64,000 bases of DNA, from positions 5,955,077-6,019,076 of the forward strand of contig CM033408.1 in assembly GCA_019426215.1 (NCBI GenBank). Direction: 5' to 3'. The translations under genes and the position numbers were made by a program. Shown in pieces: positions 35,223 through 46,915 of this stretch (within the stretch, counting starts at the first letter, position 1; each line of letters begins with the position of its first letter). The notes beneath the pieces are model-generated. The model did no database searches, was not told the DNA's origin, and worked only from the letters and a program-made list of their open reading frames with translations. Source of the stretch: Buddleja alternifolia. Lineage: Eukaryota > Streptophyta > Magnoliopsida > Lamiales > Scrophulariaceae.

Positions 35223-36238
35223 TATAAATACTACTACCTACCTACCTATCTAGGGATTAGAGAAAAAAGTAGAAATTGAATGTTTAGAACAAGTATTAAT
35301 TAATCTTGTTGTTAATCACGCAAGGGAGGGAAACACCATAATAAAGGAGTAATATCATATGTTTGATCCTTGAAGAAGGAGGTACACAGTGCTGCGCTGT
35401 TCTTTATTTATTTTTTGAATCTCGAGTTGTGTTTGTGTGTGGTGTTCCTCCTATTTAATTTACTGTTCTTGTGTGTGCTGTTTGTTGTGGTAGTTGTATT
35501 TTTACTTGCTGAAATTTGTGGTTGTGTATGGAGAAAAGGCCATGGAAATCATCAATTTTCTTGTGATTTTCTCAATATTCTTTACAGTTCCCACAAAAAG
35601 TACTATCCAATGCACATATTGATCTTTTTGTTCATGTATATTTCGAGCACAATATGTATGTATCTATTGAGACATGTATCTATAATGTTCTTGGAGGGAG
35701 TAATCAGTGATCACGAAACACACACACACATACTCTTACACTTTTGCACTAAAATTTAATAGAGTAATCTTAAAATGTTCATGAGAATTGATTTGGGCGG
35801 CATTTGGTAGGTCGGGCTAAAGTTTGGATCGACAACAAAAAATTGAAAATTACCAAGTATTGGATGACGCACCATTTTGAAATTTTGTGTTTATAGCTTT
35901 GTTTCACTTTCTTACCATGCATGTGTCAATATACGTCCATGTAGTTGTGATCTATGGTCTATTTTTCGAGGTTGGGTCGGGAAGGGACCCGAGAGTGTTT
36001 GGGTAGTGTTATCTTGAAACGTTAGGGATAATGCGGTGCCTTATTCTCAAAATATGTATAATTAGGACACAATTCCATTATGACCGAGTAGAAAGTCACC
36101 ATTACATTACTGTGATGGATGGATGGATAGTTTGGTAGATACTATGTGCCCGTGTTGTTTACACCAGATGAAGTCTGTAAAGATTCAAATACTTTTCACT
36201 CTTTGTTTTATCTAATGCCTTTAAAAACTTTGTTTCAG
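35223..36238 (+). other. Putative 5' region of the B3-domain gene
   Basis: A TATAAATA site (35223-35230) and a gene-like leader precede the B3 exons. The long open frame at 35370-35759 begins with no ATG and is a hydrophobic low-complexity run, so it is not called. A splice acceptor at 36237-36238 implies at least one exon upstream, which could not be placed with confidence. Confidence 0.35.
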
Positions 36239-37178
36239 GTCTTCTCAAAGCCATATGCTCCAGAAGCTGAGGAAATTCCCTGTATGGAGCAACGCCCAGT
36301 GCAATCTGCTGAAGTGCACCTGAAGAAGAAGAAGAAGAAGAAGAATGCTCCACTTGTGTCGAGTTCTGAAGCAGCTGAAGTAGAAGAGAACCACATTTAC
36401 CATCTGTCTGATAAGCCATTTTTCGATATCGTTTTAGTAAGATCACATGTCATGCCCCCCTATATATTGGTAATTACTTTGCTTGCACTAACTTTGTTTG
36501 TTTTTAATTGCCATTATCATCAGGCCTTCTCCCTCAAGGGAAGATAAATATCAAGAAATCGTAATGGCTATCTATAATCTTGAACCCCTGGTCTATTGCA
36601 TTGTCCCTAGACTACATGCAATATGATTTTTTGCTTGTCTATGCAGTAGAACAATGTATTATATTGGTACTAAAACATGTGATCATATTTACTTAAGTCA
36701 CATATTTAAGACAAGTAGTTAATAGTTGCACCATGGCCCAGAGCGGGAAAATACAATGTGGGTCCCACTGATGTGACATCATTGTTACGTTTTGGTATGA
36801 AAACACCTGTGAAAGTAAGAACTTTGAAACAAAAAAAGTAATAATTATTTTTTGGTTCTCTGACAGTGCCTCCCTGTCAACGTTATTGACATGCTTCCTC
36901 GTGCCACTATTCCTGTGGTTCTCAGACATAAAGGCAAAAACTGGAACATGTCTTACGCCGGAGATAGCAGCCGCCCTAGATTTGGTCCCAAATGGAGAAC
37001 ATTTGTCACCGAAAATAATCTTAAGGTTGGAGATGCTTGTGTTTTCGAACTAATGGAGCCCACCAACACAAATCTCAAATTAAGAGTTCTTATCCTCAGG
37101 GGTGATACGCCTCCTGAATTGCTGGCATTGGTTGATACCCGTGGTAAGACATCAGTCACACCTATTGTTGTTGATTAG
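36239..37178 (+). CDS. B3 DNA-binding domain protein (REM-like), 3' exons
   Basis: Two exons are supported: 36239-36469 (acceptor TTTCAG, donor GTAATT) and 36867-37178 (acceptor GACAG, ending in TAG). The first carries a Lys-rich stretch of seven lysines encoded by an (AAG)n tract, a likely nuclear localisation signal, followed by KPFFDIVLVRSHV, the start of a B3 fold. The second continues with LPVNVIDMLP, KNWNMSYAG, PRFGPKWRTFVTENNLKVGDACVFELME, all standard B3 blocks (W at the DNA-facing strand, GD.CVFEL near the end). B3 proteins are plant transcription factors that bind DNA through this pseudobarrel. The protein ends soon after the domain. Upstream exons, and any second B3 domain, are unresolved, so the start given is the first supported exon, not the start codon. 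Confidence 0.75.
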
Positions 37179-37643
37179 ATTCATCCGTCTGAATTCTATG
37201 ATCCAAGCTTATGTGCTAGACTTACATGTGTAAGTGATACTTTAGAGCAGAAAGTTTAGGTTTTGTTTGGATATGCTTTGGCATCTTTTGAAAGAATTCT
37301 TTGGAATTCGTGCATTGTAGATATTCGTGTGAAAATGATGTGATATCTGTTGTGTTTGGTTATGTTCTTAGAAAATTATTGGAATTTGTAACATGATGTG
37401 ACTTGTTGATGTATGATGGTGTAAAATGATTAAGTTAGTTATTTTGGCAAATGACTGTGTGATTAAAAAATGTTAATTTAGAAGAATCTGATCTAGAAAA
37501 CAGAATTTGAAAAAGTAACCAAACATAGCCTCATAGTTTGTGTACTTATGGTAGTAGTATTTTTCTTCTTAAATTATCAGTCTCATAAATCTGCATATCC
37601 GAGTAATGGACTTGGTGAAATTAATTTTGCTCGAATATAATTA
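37179..37643. other. Convergent intergenic region
   Basis: It holds the 3' flanks of the B3 gene (plus) and the MFS gene (minus). A TGATGTGA/AGAATTC-rich stretch is seen but no separate feature. Confidence 0.4.
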
Positions 37644-40600
37644 TCAATTCCCGTCATAATATGAAAAGGATTTCAATACTGTAACATGAGTTCTATGTTT
37701 TCGTTTCTCCAACCGGTCATAGGTTGTCTTAGTTCTGAAGTAAAGCAACGAACTAGAAGCTAACCCTAGCAAAGATGTTAACGACCACCATACGAAAGTT
37801 TCGTAGTAGCAATTTCTGCCCATGCATACCATTGATCCATCCCTAGAGACAACCTTGTTTGAGTTTCCTATGTTTGCTTCATATACTAGAGCTGCAAGAT
37901 GACTATAGAGTAGTGATCCGAGTGGGATGTTTGTGATGAGTATATTGTGATTGATTCCGGCTCTGTTAGGGCCGAAAAGCTCTGATGTGATTGACACTGC
38001 TGTTGAAAATACAAAACCCGAGCTTAGTCCAATCAATGTTGTAGCTGTAATCAGTGTTGCCTTACTGCCTGATGAAACGAGCAGGAGGAATGCGATTGGT
38101 GTTGGTATAAGAGCTAAAGCAAGCCATCCAGTCCTGCAATAGTTTATCTTGCTGCATTGTTTAAAACACCATTCAGTATCGAGATAGAGATTATTCTTAG
38201 AAGGTACCGGAAGGTCTATTGGATGTCGCTCGTCTGGGCACGTGCATAGCTGGGGTGTGAACCATTGGCTGACATATGAAAATATCATCATATACACATC
38301 CAATGACTCACGCCTCAGTTGGGCACATGACCAGTTGGATGGTGTGATAAATTGACCTCGGATCTCGGGATCTTGGAACAATCAGAACTGTCCATGTGGG
38401 TGGGACCCACATGGACAATTGTGAGAATCCCTAATAATCACTCTTAAGATTGGAGTTCATGCAAAAATGGGAACATTTAGTCTGTCATTGCTTACTCTTG
38501 TAGGAAGTCGGGGCTAGTAGAGAGCAAGCGACCGAAGAATGAGCATGCAGAATAGAGAGAAACTAGTGAGCTAATATCCGAGCGATAACCTAGTGACTCG
38601 GAGATTTGTCCCAAATTGTTGCTATACACCAACCCTAATGTTCCACCACAGAAATATGCAACATAGTAAAGCCAAAAATCCCACTGTCGAACGAGCAACC
38701 TAGCTGAGTGTTCTTCACCTAGTACAATGTTGCAAGAATCCTCCTCTTTCAAGTAGTATGATTCACCACTGTCCAATAAAGCATCTGGGCTTGGAGTCTC
38801 TGTTCCCAAGAACTCTTCATGGACACCAAGGTCATATTCGTCAATAGCTCTTCGTGCCCGTTTCCAGAAATGGACTATGCTAGGTGTACATAATGGAAGT
38901 ACTAACAAAAATATAGCTCCGAATAAGACAAGGCGAGCAATAGATGCATATGAGGATATTGAGTTTAGGACAAGGAGATATAGGCCGGTTATAGTTGCGA
39001 GTGCAGTTAGGAAGAGAAAATTGGTGGAGTCGTGGCGAGTGGGGTCCGGTGGAGTCGAAGGGTGGATGATTGGGGGAAGAGCTATAAGAGAGGTGATGAG
39101 GGGGATAATGGCATTGAGAAGAAGATACAATTTGTTGTCATTGGGATCAATGGAATTAGCTATGAGGTTGTATAGGGCTGCACTTACACCATTGAAGCTT
39201 ATACTGAGGGACAGAGCTAAGGTCCTGTTTGGCTGGAAGTTTCTGATGCAGAGAACATAACATACTGTATTGAACCAGCAGATGCTGCAACCAGCCAGCA
39301 AAGACAACAAAAGTACCTGCAGAATTTGGTGTTTCATGTCATATTTAGGACAATATGTGCACATCAAGTGTGGAAGTTTTGCATTTTATAAGTCGGTTCT
39401 TATTACATACATTTGATATGCATAGTGACGTGAAATACATGATGAAACACCTGAATATAATAGGGGATCCTACTGAATATAATTAGTTATCTGTGGTCAA
39501 ATTTTTAGCTAAAAAGTATTTGGTCAAACATAATTCAGAAAATAAATTTGGCCAGATTATGATAAATTCATAACAATACTCAAGGTACTAGTACTATATA
39601 TGTCATCTTATTCTTTTATAGTTTATATGGTTGTGTCAAATACATTTTGCACAGCAGTAGTATATCTATGGCCTTGTTCACCTCCTGAAGTTTTAATAAC
39701 AAAAATGTCCTTGTCATTAGTAGTCAAACATAAAATCTGTAATGATGTTATTTTTTTTAATAGAATTACGGATTTGCCCTTAGTACTAAAGTCAATGTGC
39801 ATGATTTATCTTACATATTTGCAGTTGCACGGCAAGTGCATATTTAAACGTCGTGTATTTACATTTACCGTGCATCTGAAATATGAAATATTAAATGAAA
39901 TATCAAATTAGAATAAAAAATTTAAACCGAGTAAAAATATTGAGTTGCATTTCAATATTTATTTGCACTTCCCAACCACTTTCGCTTCACTTAATGGGCA
40001 ACCATTGCCAGGCCAATAGCATACTCCATCTGACTGAAATTACGCAATAAATTTGGTACACCAATGACATTACTAAAGCAAAATTTGGTAGTAATAAGTT
40101 AATCCTTGCAAGTATATTTAGTCATGAAAGTTCAGCTATAAAGACTTAATTAATTAATTACATAAAGTATTGCAAGTTAGTACATTTTGGTAGGTGGGGG
40201 TTGCTTACATGGTGATAGCTCACCTACCCCTGACGAACATAAAGTTGCTGCACTAACTATTATTATTAGGTTGATCCAAAATTACACAACAAAACAAACC
40301 TTTATCGTGAAGCATGTGTTCAAATGACGGACGGGAAATTCTAGTTTAGATCGAATTGGATATAATCAATTATATGATGAGTGAATTATATTTATCATGT
40401 GATCAAACTTAGTTTGAGTATAATGATGTAGACGAAGCGACATTGAAATTTTGACCAAACAAGTGAAAAACTCGAATATTTTTCATTTTAATATAAAATT
40501 TGGAATTATATCACTTGTGCTATAAACTATAACTGTTATAAATGGTGCAACTCGGATCGTTAGATCTCACAATAGTGTTTTTTGCATGAATCACATAACA

Positions 40601-40882
40601 ATTTTAACACCACGTTCAGTTTCATCACGAGGGCAACTGCTGTCGCAATAGAGGTAATACTTTTAGCCACAAACCTAAAATTAAGAATCTAAAGAGAAAG
40701 ATGAAATCTAAAATACTAATGGTGCTGACAAAAAGACCATATCAAAAATAAAAATAAAAATAAAAATTGCTTTAGTACATAAAAAAATAAATGGAACAAG
40801 CATCACCCAAAGATAATTAAATATTAAAAACCCACATTAATATATTAAGTATCATAAATATCAAAAGAATGAATCTAAATGA

Positions 40883-40914
<32 letters not shown>

Positions 40915-41284
40915 ACATTTATAACCAATAATTGATCAAATTCAGAAAGAAAGAAGATATGAGAGGAAAACAAACCAGAAAATAAGGCAAAATGATGATG
41001 TTGTTAAGGAGAAGCCATTGGAAGCCATAACCAATGAGTCCCATGAAAGCAGCAACGAACAAAACAAACCATGTCGGAAAATACATTAGAGAAACCCCAC
41101 AACACCATCCAAAGGCCTTCCCCATGTCCGAAGCTACTGATATATAGTTCAGCTGCACCTGTGATATACCTAAAACTGATTTCAAATCACTAGAATACGA
41201 CGAAAAGTTGAAATTTGTTCCCGTGAACGCTTGTATCCATGTCGTCGCCACCAATATCATCCATTTTCTTGATTCCCCTACCAT
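37644..41284 (-). CDS. Nodulin-like / NFD4-type major facilitator transporter
   Basis: Three exons on the minus strand: 40976-41284, 38496-39316 and 37644-38151, with donors GTTTGT and GTAAGC and acceptors CTGCAG and ATGCAG. They join in frame (309, 821 and 508 bases) to 545 codons plus stop. Exon 1 begins MVGESRKWMILVATTWIQA and holds FNFSSYSSDLKSVLGISQ, the start of the nodulin-like domain. Exon 2 has AGCSICWFNTVCYVLCIRNF and, after a cytosolic loop with acidic residues, WDFWLYYVAYFCGGTLGLVYSNNLGQI. Exon 3 starts INYCRTGWLALALIPTPIAF and has FGPNRAGINHNILITNIPLGS, typical of the NFD4 C-terminal part. About twelve membrane segments are expected. The family includes NUCLEAR FUSION DEFECTIVE 4 and nodulin relatives; substrates are mostly unknown. 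No damage seen. Confidence 0.9.
39317..40975 (-). other. First intron of the NFD4-type gene
   Basis: A 1.66-kb AT-rich intron with a (TA)n run near 40890-40915. No nested gene or clear transposon was recognised. Confidence 0.6.
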
Positions 41285-41873
41285 GAAACTGAGACGGGAT
41301 TGTGTTTTTGTGGAAAAACTCGTCTTTGATTGAAGAAAATGGATATTTTTTCCGTCTCTGAAACCCTGTTTTCTGTAATTTAAGAGATGAAATTGGATAG
41401 TTTGGGTGGTGGGGTGGGGGGGTGATTGATGAATCTTGCTTGGTTTTTAAGCAGTTGGAGGGAAGGAATGGTGCTATAAAATAGGGAAGGTATTGTAGGA
41501 TTACTTTGTATAGAAGTTCATTTTGTGGCTGCTGACTTTAGGTAGAGGGTCTAACCCAAAATTGTTGATCTGATTATGTGGCTTTTAATTTCATATTGCT
41601 TAATAATTATCATTTAATAGTATGATGATGTTGAAATCCATTGTTAGGACAAGATAGTTTTCTCCACCTTGGGTTATTGAATGCTGCCCCTTCCGAATGT
41701 TGAAATATTGAACACGTGCGTTTGCCTGCACACATAAGGATACATTAGGGGTTAGCGAAGATCATCCGAAGTTCAATAATAACATATTTAAGAATTTTAA
41801 GAGTGTAATAGTAACGCATGACGTATTAAAGAAAGTGAAGAAATTGTACTATTCATCATGGGATAAGTAAATT
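41285..41873. other. Upstream region of the NFD4-type gene
   Basis: It holds the 5' UTR and promoter side of the minus-strand gene; no convincing TATA box was identified. It is short because the large inserted segment starts at 41874. Confidence 0.4.
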
Positions 41874-42464
41874 GGGACAGTAGCAATTTTAGACCTCAAT
41901 TGCAGAGGGTTTGCAATGTTGGACCCTTTATGTCTGATTTTCTTTTTCTTTTATTTTTTGCGGCTAATTCAAGAGAAAGGTCCAAAATATCCCTGCTTTG
42001 TCAGCCCCTATCACTATTGCATTTTTAAGAATTTACAAATCAAGTCCCTTGTTTTTAAGAATAGTTCCTTTGATCCTTTAATGTTTAAATTTGGTTTATT
42101 TAGTCCCTAATATATGAAAAACGTCAATAAATAAAGTAATTACATAAATTAAGAGCTATTAACAAAATAATTACAGAAATTAAACAAGATTACTGTTCAC
42201 TTTTTTAGATTATGAATTAAAATTCACATTTTATCATTCTCAAGTAAGAGGGTTGCTCCGAAAATCCGATTGCTTCATCAACGAAGACTTACGTTGGACA
42301 GAAATGAAGTACCTGTCTTACTCTTTTGAAATTAAAAATATAGACTTAATTCATTTTACAATTTTAAAACTCAGTAACCTTGTTTTGATAAATAGCTCGA
42401 AAAAACCTTTCTGATGTGGAAGATCAGATAACCTGCGACCACAGAGCATACTCAGAATACTCAA

Positions 42465-42476
42465 GCTCTGATACCA
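42465..42476 (-). promoter_or_regulatory. Pararetroviral tRNA-Met primer-binding site
   Basis: TGGTATCAGAGC is present on the minus strand, about 460 bases downstream of the TATA box. It marks position 1 of the viral map, yet lies after the last ORF in the integrated order, so the copy is circularly permuted. Confidence 0.75.
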
Positions 42477-42836
42477 TTTTGCTTGCACACTGGGGGGAAT
42501 TATCCCGCACATTTTGTCTCCCGACCAGTAACACCGAGACGGTAAACAAAATCTTCCCAAAGCAGTATCAGAGATTATTGAAAACAATAATTTGTACAGC
42601 GGAAATATATTTTTGAGATGATGAAAGAGGAGAATGTTACTACTGTTCATCATCATTTTTAGCATTTTTAATGTTTTTATATTTTCGGTTTTTTAATGTT
42701 TTTGTATTTTTTGAACATGAGAGAATTATAACATTTCTAAATAGTAGGGGAATCCCGTCCCTGGGGGTAGTTTACTCACTATGCATTATAAAGTAGATAA
42801 AAATTTACAAGATATTATTGCACACAAAGAAGATAT

Positions 42837-42842
42837 TTTATT
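42837..42842 (-). terminator. Candidate viral polyadenylation signal
   Basis: AATAAA on the minus strand about 95 bases after the TATA box, the arrangement used by plant pararetroviruses to make a terminally redundant RNA. Confidence 0.5.
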
Positions 42843-42930
42843 ACAAGAAAGGTGAGAGACTCTCTAGCAACCAAGAAGTGTGGGTTGGAGAGTGTTCAAG
42901 GGGCGAGTTTACAATATGAGTAATGAGGTC

Positions 42931-42940
42931 CTTATATAGG
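42931..42940 (-). promoter_or_regulatory. Candidate TATA box of the viral pregenomic promoter
   Basis: CCTATATAAG on the minus strand in the intergenic region between the last ORF and the primer site. Confidence 0.6.
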
Positions 42941-43305
42941 CCTCGGACATGAAAGAAATTACAACAAAATGAAGAGAGATTTGGCATCCGAACTGCCATT
43001 ATTACAAACAGTGTCTCAACAGTAAAAAAGTACATAGGTGGCAATAGTGAACAGTTAATATAGTACAAAAGTTGCTGAAAATATTAAAGATTGTTGCTTT
43101 GAATTCAGTGCCTTGTTTGATAGTTGAATTATTGCTGCAAATTATTGTCCTTGCTGCTGATACATTTATGGCTTTTGTCTGGGAGATGCATTATTTTGTT
43201 GAATCTTTGAATGCTGTCTTCATGAGCTGTCTCTTGAAGTTTGTCTTGTAGCTGAATTATTGGTGCTGCTAAACATTATTGCTGAACTGTTGAAGTTTTT
43301 GTCTT

Positions 43306-44943
43306 CTAGTATGTATCTCGACTGGTTCCTTTTAGATCTGGATTATATTCTGAATCCGGATTATACATATCAGGATTATATCTTGGTGGGTATTCCACAC
43401 TTGTCATTGCTCTTTTTCCTAATATAGTAAGGCGAATCTTGCATCTGGTCTTGGCCGGAATAAATATGCTATGATGAGGTGCCTGGAAAATAAGCTTGAA
43501 GTCTGAATCTGAATTGGGCATCATATACTGTCGCTGCGTTTTCCTCCTTATTTCCAAAGCTAATTTGAGCTCTTCTATATTGGCTAAAGGATTAATGGCT
43601 TCAGGACAATTCCACAATGTTGACATTGGTTCCCATTTTTCATAATTCTCTGTTATCGAAAAGAATGAATGTCCTATTTCTATTCCTGTAGTGTTCCAAA
43701 TTGGAGGTAGAGATACTATGTCAAGCTTGAGACTTTCTGCTGCTTGTTGCTCGAATATAAAATTGACAGCGTTTGAAATATGTCGACCTATATGAGTCAC
43801 TTGTACTGGATCTGATACAAATATTTTTGCTATGAAACCATAGTCTAATAACCTTTGAACGCTGATAAATTCTTCATCTATCCATCCTTCTCTAAAAACT
43901 GATGCATCTATATGAACATTAGGCCATGAAAAATATTTTAGGGTGTAGGATTTTAATGATCTTTCGTGGCGAATAGGTTCTCCCTTCCATTGTAGTAGGC
44001 AAGTCTTTGAAATTATTCCTTCTATCTGCTGATTGATAATAATTTGGGCTACTTTTAACATTCTTTTGTAAAAGCTATCTTCTGCTTTTTGCCAAATGAT
44101 ACTCTGAATTTCTTCAGGTAAAGCTAGAATTATTTGGCAAGGGTTAAAAAAAGTTCGAACAGACAAGAATTGGTAGGATTTATTTTTGATCTCCTTAGGA
44201 ACATCATTTTGTCTGGGGTTTATTAAATGGGCTGATAACTTTTGATGCTGGGCTAAAAGGTCTTGATAAAATTTGTTAAGGTTGGTAAACTATTTAGTTA
44301 TAGTCTCTAAGTCATCTTCGAGTGCTTCTACATCTGGGTTTATGGGTCTCTTTCCCTTTGAAAGTATTTTGGGTTTTGCATTTTCGGCATTAGGCTGTAT
44401 GTAAAAATTTGGGCCTAAAATTCTTCTTGCTGCTGTTACTGCTTCATGAAAATGTTTAAAGGGTTCCAAGTATCCCTTTGCTACCTTCTGAATGCTTTGT
44501 ATTGCTCGTTGATAATCTTCAAAGATTCCCACTGATTCTCCTCTAATAACAAGATAAACTGCTGCTTCGTCTAATGGAAATTTTTTGTTTTCCCTTTCAA
44601 AGTAATAACAAAGTGCATTTAGTGCTGTTAATTTGCGGGCTGAAGGATGAGCTTCCCATAGAGCATTTAGTAAGATACTTTGATCTTCGGTTATATGAGG
44701 GGTATCTTTTGGAAGCTTGAAATTATATCTGACTGGAAGAGCTATTTTGCCAAAGGTTTTTAAAGCTGGTCTAGGAAAAACGCTTTGTGTAGCTGGATTG
44801 AAAAACTGAGTTTCTATTGTGAATGCTGGTCTATTCTGGCTAGTTCGTTGATAATTAGGCCTGAAAGTTGGTCTTCGGACTATTTGGTTGTAAGCTGCAG
44901 AGGGAGGTCTTGTTTGTTAGTTGTCTTGGTCGTTGGAAGCCAT
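43306..44943 (-). pseudogene. Uncharacterised 546-codon pararetroviral frame downstream of RNase H
   Basis: One reading frame runs from ATG at 44943 to the stop at 43306. It is interrupted only by TAA at 44917-44919 (codon 9) and TAG at 44290-44292. Its start overlaps the end of the RT-RNase H frame, so it is a separate ORF, not part of the polyprotein. The product would be soluble, mixed charged, with no membrane segment and no motif I recognise. By place and size it could correspond to the inclusion-body/transactivator protein of caulimoviruses or to P4 of Rice tungro bacilliform virus, but I see no signature of either. Badnaviruses have no frame of this size here. Confidence 0.7.
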
Positions 44944-46470
44944 GATCTGTTTCCCAAAATTAAAGTTAATTGTCTGCTTAATAAATCTGCTATGCTATTG
45001 TTTGATCCTTTAATATGTTCAAATTCTACTTTATATCCATTACCTTCTATTGCATTTCTAAAATTTAACCATCTTTTATTATTTTGTTTTCTAGAATTTT
45101 CATTTTTTATAAATCTAACTACAGCTTCACAATCCGTTCTAATGGTAAAAGGTTTATTTAAATATAGTCTAAAATGGTCTATTGCTTTAACTATTCCTGC
45201 TATTTCATAATCCAGGCTAGTCCAATTACTTCCTGTTTTGTTAAAATTACCACTGAAATAAGCTGATAATTTTTCTTCACTTTTTGGAGAAAATTTATGA
45301 GGTTTACATTTTAATATTGTTCCCCATCCTTCTATAGAGCTATCTACTTCTATTATGACATAATCAGTACTTAAGGGTAATTCTAAAGGTTTTAAATCTT
45401 TAACAATTTCTTTAATTTTTCTGACTAAGTTAATATCTTCCTGATTAAAATGTCTTGGACCTGATTTTCCTGTTTTCTTATATAATGGTCCGACTAATTT
45501 ACTAAGTTTAGGAATAAATTTTCTAGAATAGTTTAATATTCCTAAAAACGCTTGTATTTGTTTTAAGTTTTCTAACTTATCTGGGAAATCTAGAATTTTT
45601 TGAGCTATATGAGGTTGTAATTTAATTTGTCCGTTTCCTATTTCTAAACCTAAAAAGCTTATTTTTCTCTTAAAAAGTTTCATTTTCTTTTTAGATACTA
45701 CTATTCCGTTTTCTTCTATTAAATTAAACACTTGTTTTAAATTATCTTGATGTTGCTTAAAAGTTTCAGAAGCTACTAAAATGTCATCTATATACACTAA
45801 ACAGAAATCTAAATGTTTAAATATACTATCCATAAATCTTTGAAATATTGCTGGAGCATTTTTTAAACCAAAAGATAGAACATTCCACTCGAAATGTCCT
45901 TCACTACAGCTGAAAGCTGTCCATTTTTTTGTCTTCTTCTACCATTTTAATTTGATTATATCCGCTTTTTAAATCAAATTTTGAAAATATCTTTTTATTT
46001 TGTATAAGATTAATTAACTCATCTTTATTAGGTATTCTATAAGCATCATCTTCTGTATTATCATTAAGTCTCTTATAATTATATACTATTCTAGGTTTTC
46101 CTCTTTTTATCTGCATTATTTCTTACTATAAAGGCTGCTGATCTATGAGGACTATCACTTCTTCTTATAACACCGATTTCCAACATTTCTTTTATTTGTG
46201 TTTTGAATTCTTTTATATCTTCAGGAGTATATTCTATAGCTGCTGTTCTTATCACTATATCTGGGTTTAATATGTTTAGTTTAAAAGTGTAGTTTACTTT
46301 GTTTTTAGCTAAATCATCTCCTATAAATCCTAACATTTCTAATTTATGCAAAATTCTTTCATTTTCTAGGTTTAAAACTTCTAATCTCTTTCCTATATCT
46401 CTAATTTCTTCATCTAATAGGATATCTATAGTTTCAGGTTCTATATTATTTTGTTCTAATTCTTTGAAAA
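44880..46470 (-). pseudogene. Pararetroviral reverse transcriptase and RNase H (broken)
   Basis: The RT starts in one frame (46470 to about 46105), changes frame, reaches the DLKSGYNQI block, changes frame again at an A-run near 45915 and then stays open to 44880. The catalytic YIDD box lies at 45784-45795. RNase H follows, with the acidic residues in EVDSS, the IRTDCEAV block and the closing HIKG..NSIADLLSR. In plant pararetroviruses this enzyme copies the pregenomic RNA into DNA. Two frameshifts inside RT make the copy inactive. Confidence 0.9.
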
Positions 46471-46915
46471 AATCGATTCATTATTACCATGTCCACCACG
46501 CTTCGCAGTCAACTCTGATTGTTTAATGTATCTATTAGTCGGAAAAGTATAATTATGTTTGCTAATAGTAATATAATTTTTTCCTATTAAGATACTACCA
46601 TTTAATGCACAAATGAAGTTTAACCCTAAAAGGAATTCGTGGCTATTTATGTTTTCTGGTGCTATAAGGACTTGTCCTAATGTATATTTGCTACTATAAT
46701 TTCCTGAAAAATCTTTAAATTGTATTCCTATGTTAATTAACTCTTTTGTTATTCTCATTAATCTATTTTCTGTAGTTCTACTAGTAACAGTATAACTTAA
46801 TTGTGTTACAAATTCTTTTGGCACAAGACTAGCGCTAAGCATGCTTTTTGTACTTCCTGTATCTAAAATGACTTTAGTTTCAATATATTTTTCTTGATTA
46901 CACCATATTCGACTA
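46456..46915 (-). pseudogene. Pararetroviral aspartic protease region (broken)
   Basis: The active-site DTGS lies at 46852-46863 and is followed by about 125 codons of protease-like sequence including LLGLNFI. The region is out of frame with the coat protein upstream (shift near 46910) and with RT downstream (shift near 46470). The enzyme would process the polyprotein. Confidence 0.75.

Noticed and set aside
35370..35759. 129-codon hydrophobic frame upstream of the B3 gene
   Set aside because: No ATG start, low complexity, and it lies in the likely 5' UTR or intron of the B3 gene.
38877..39260. 127-codon plus-strand frame
   Set aside because: Antisense shadow of exon 2 of the NFD4-type gene.
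44785..45210. 141-codon plus-strand frame
   Set aside because: Antisense shadow of the pararetroviral RNase H region.
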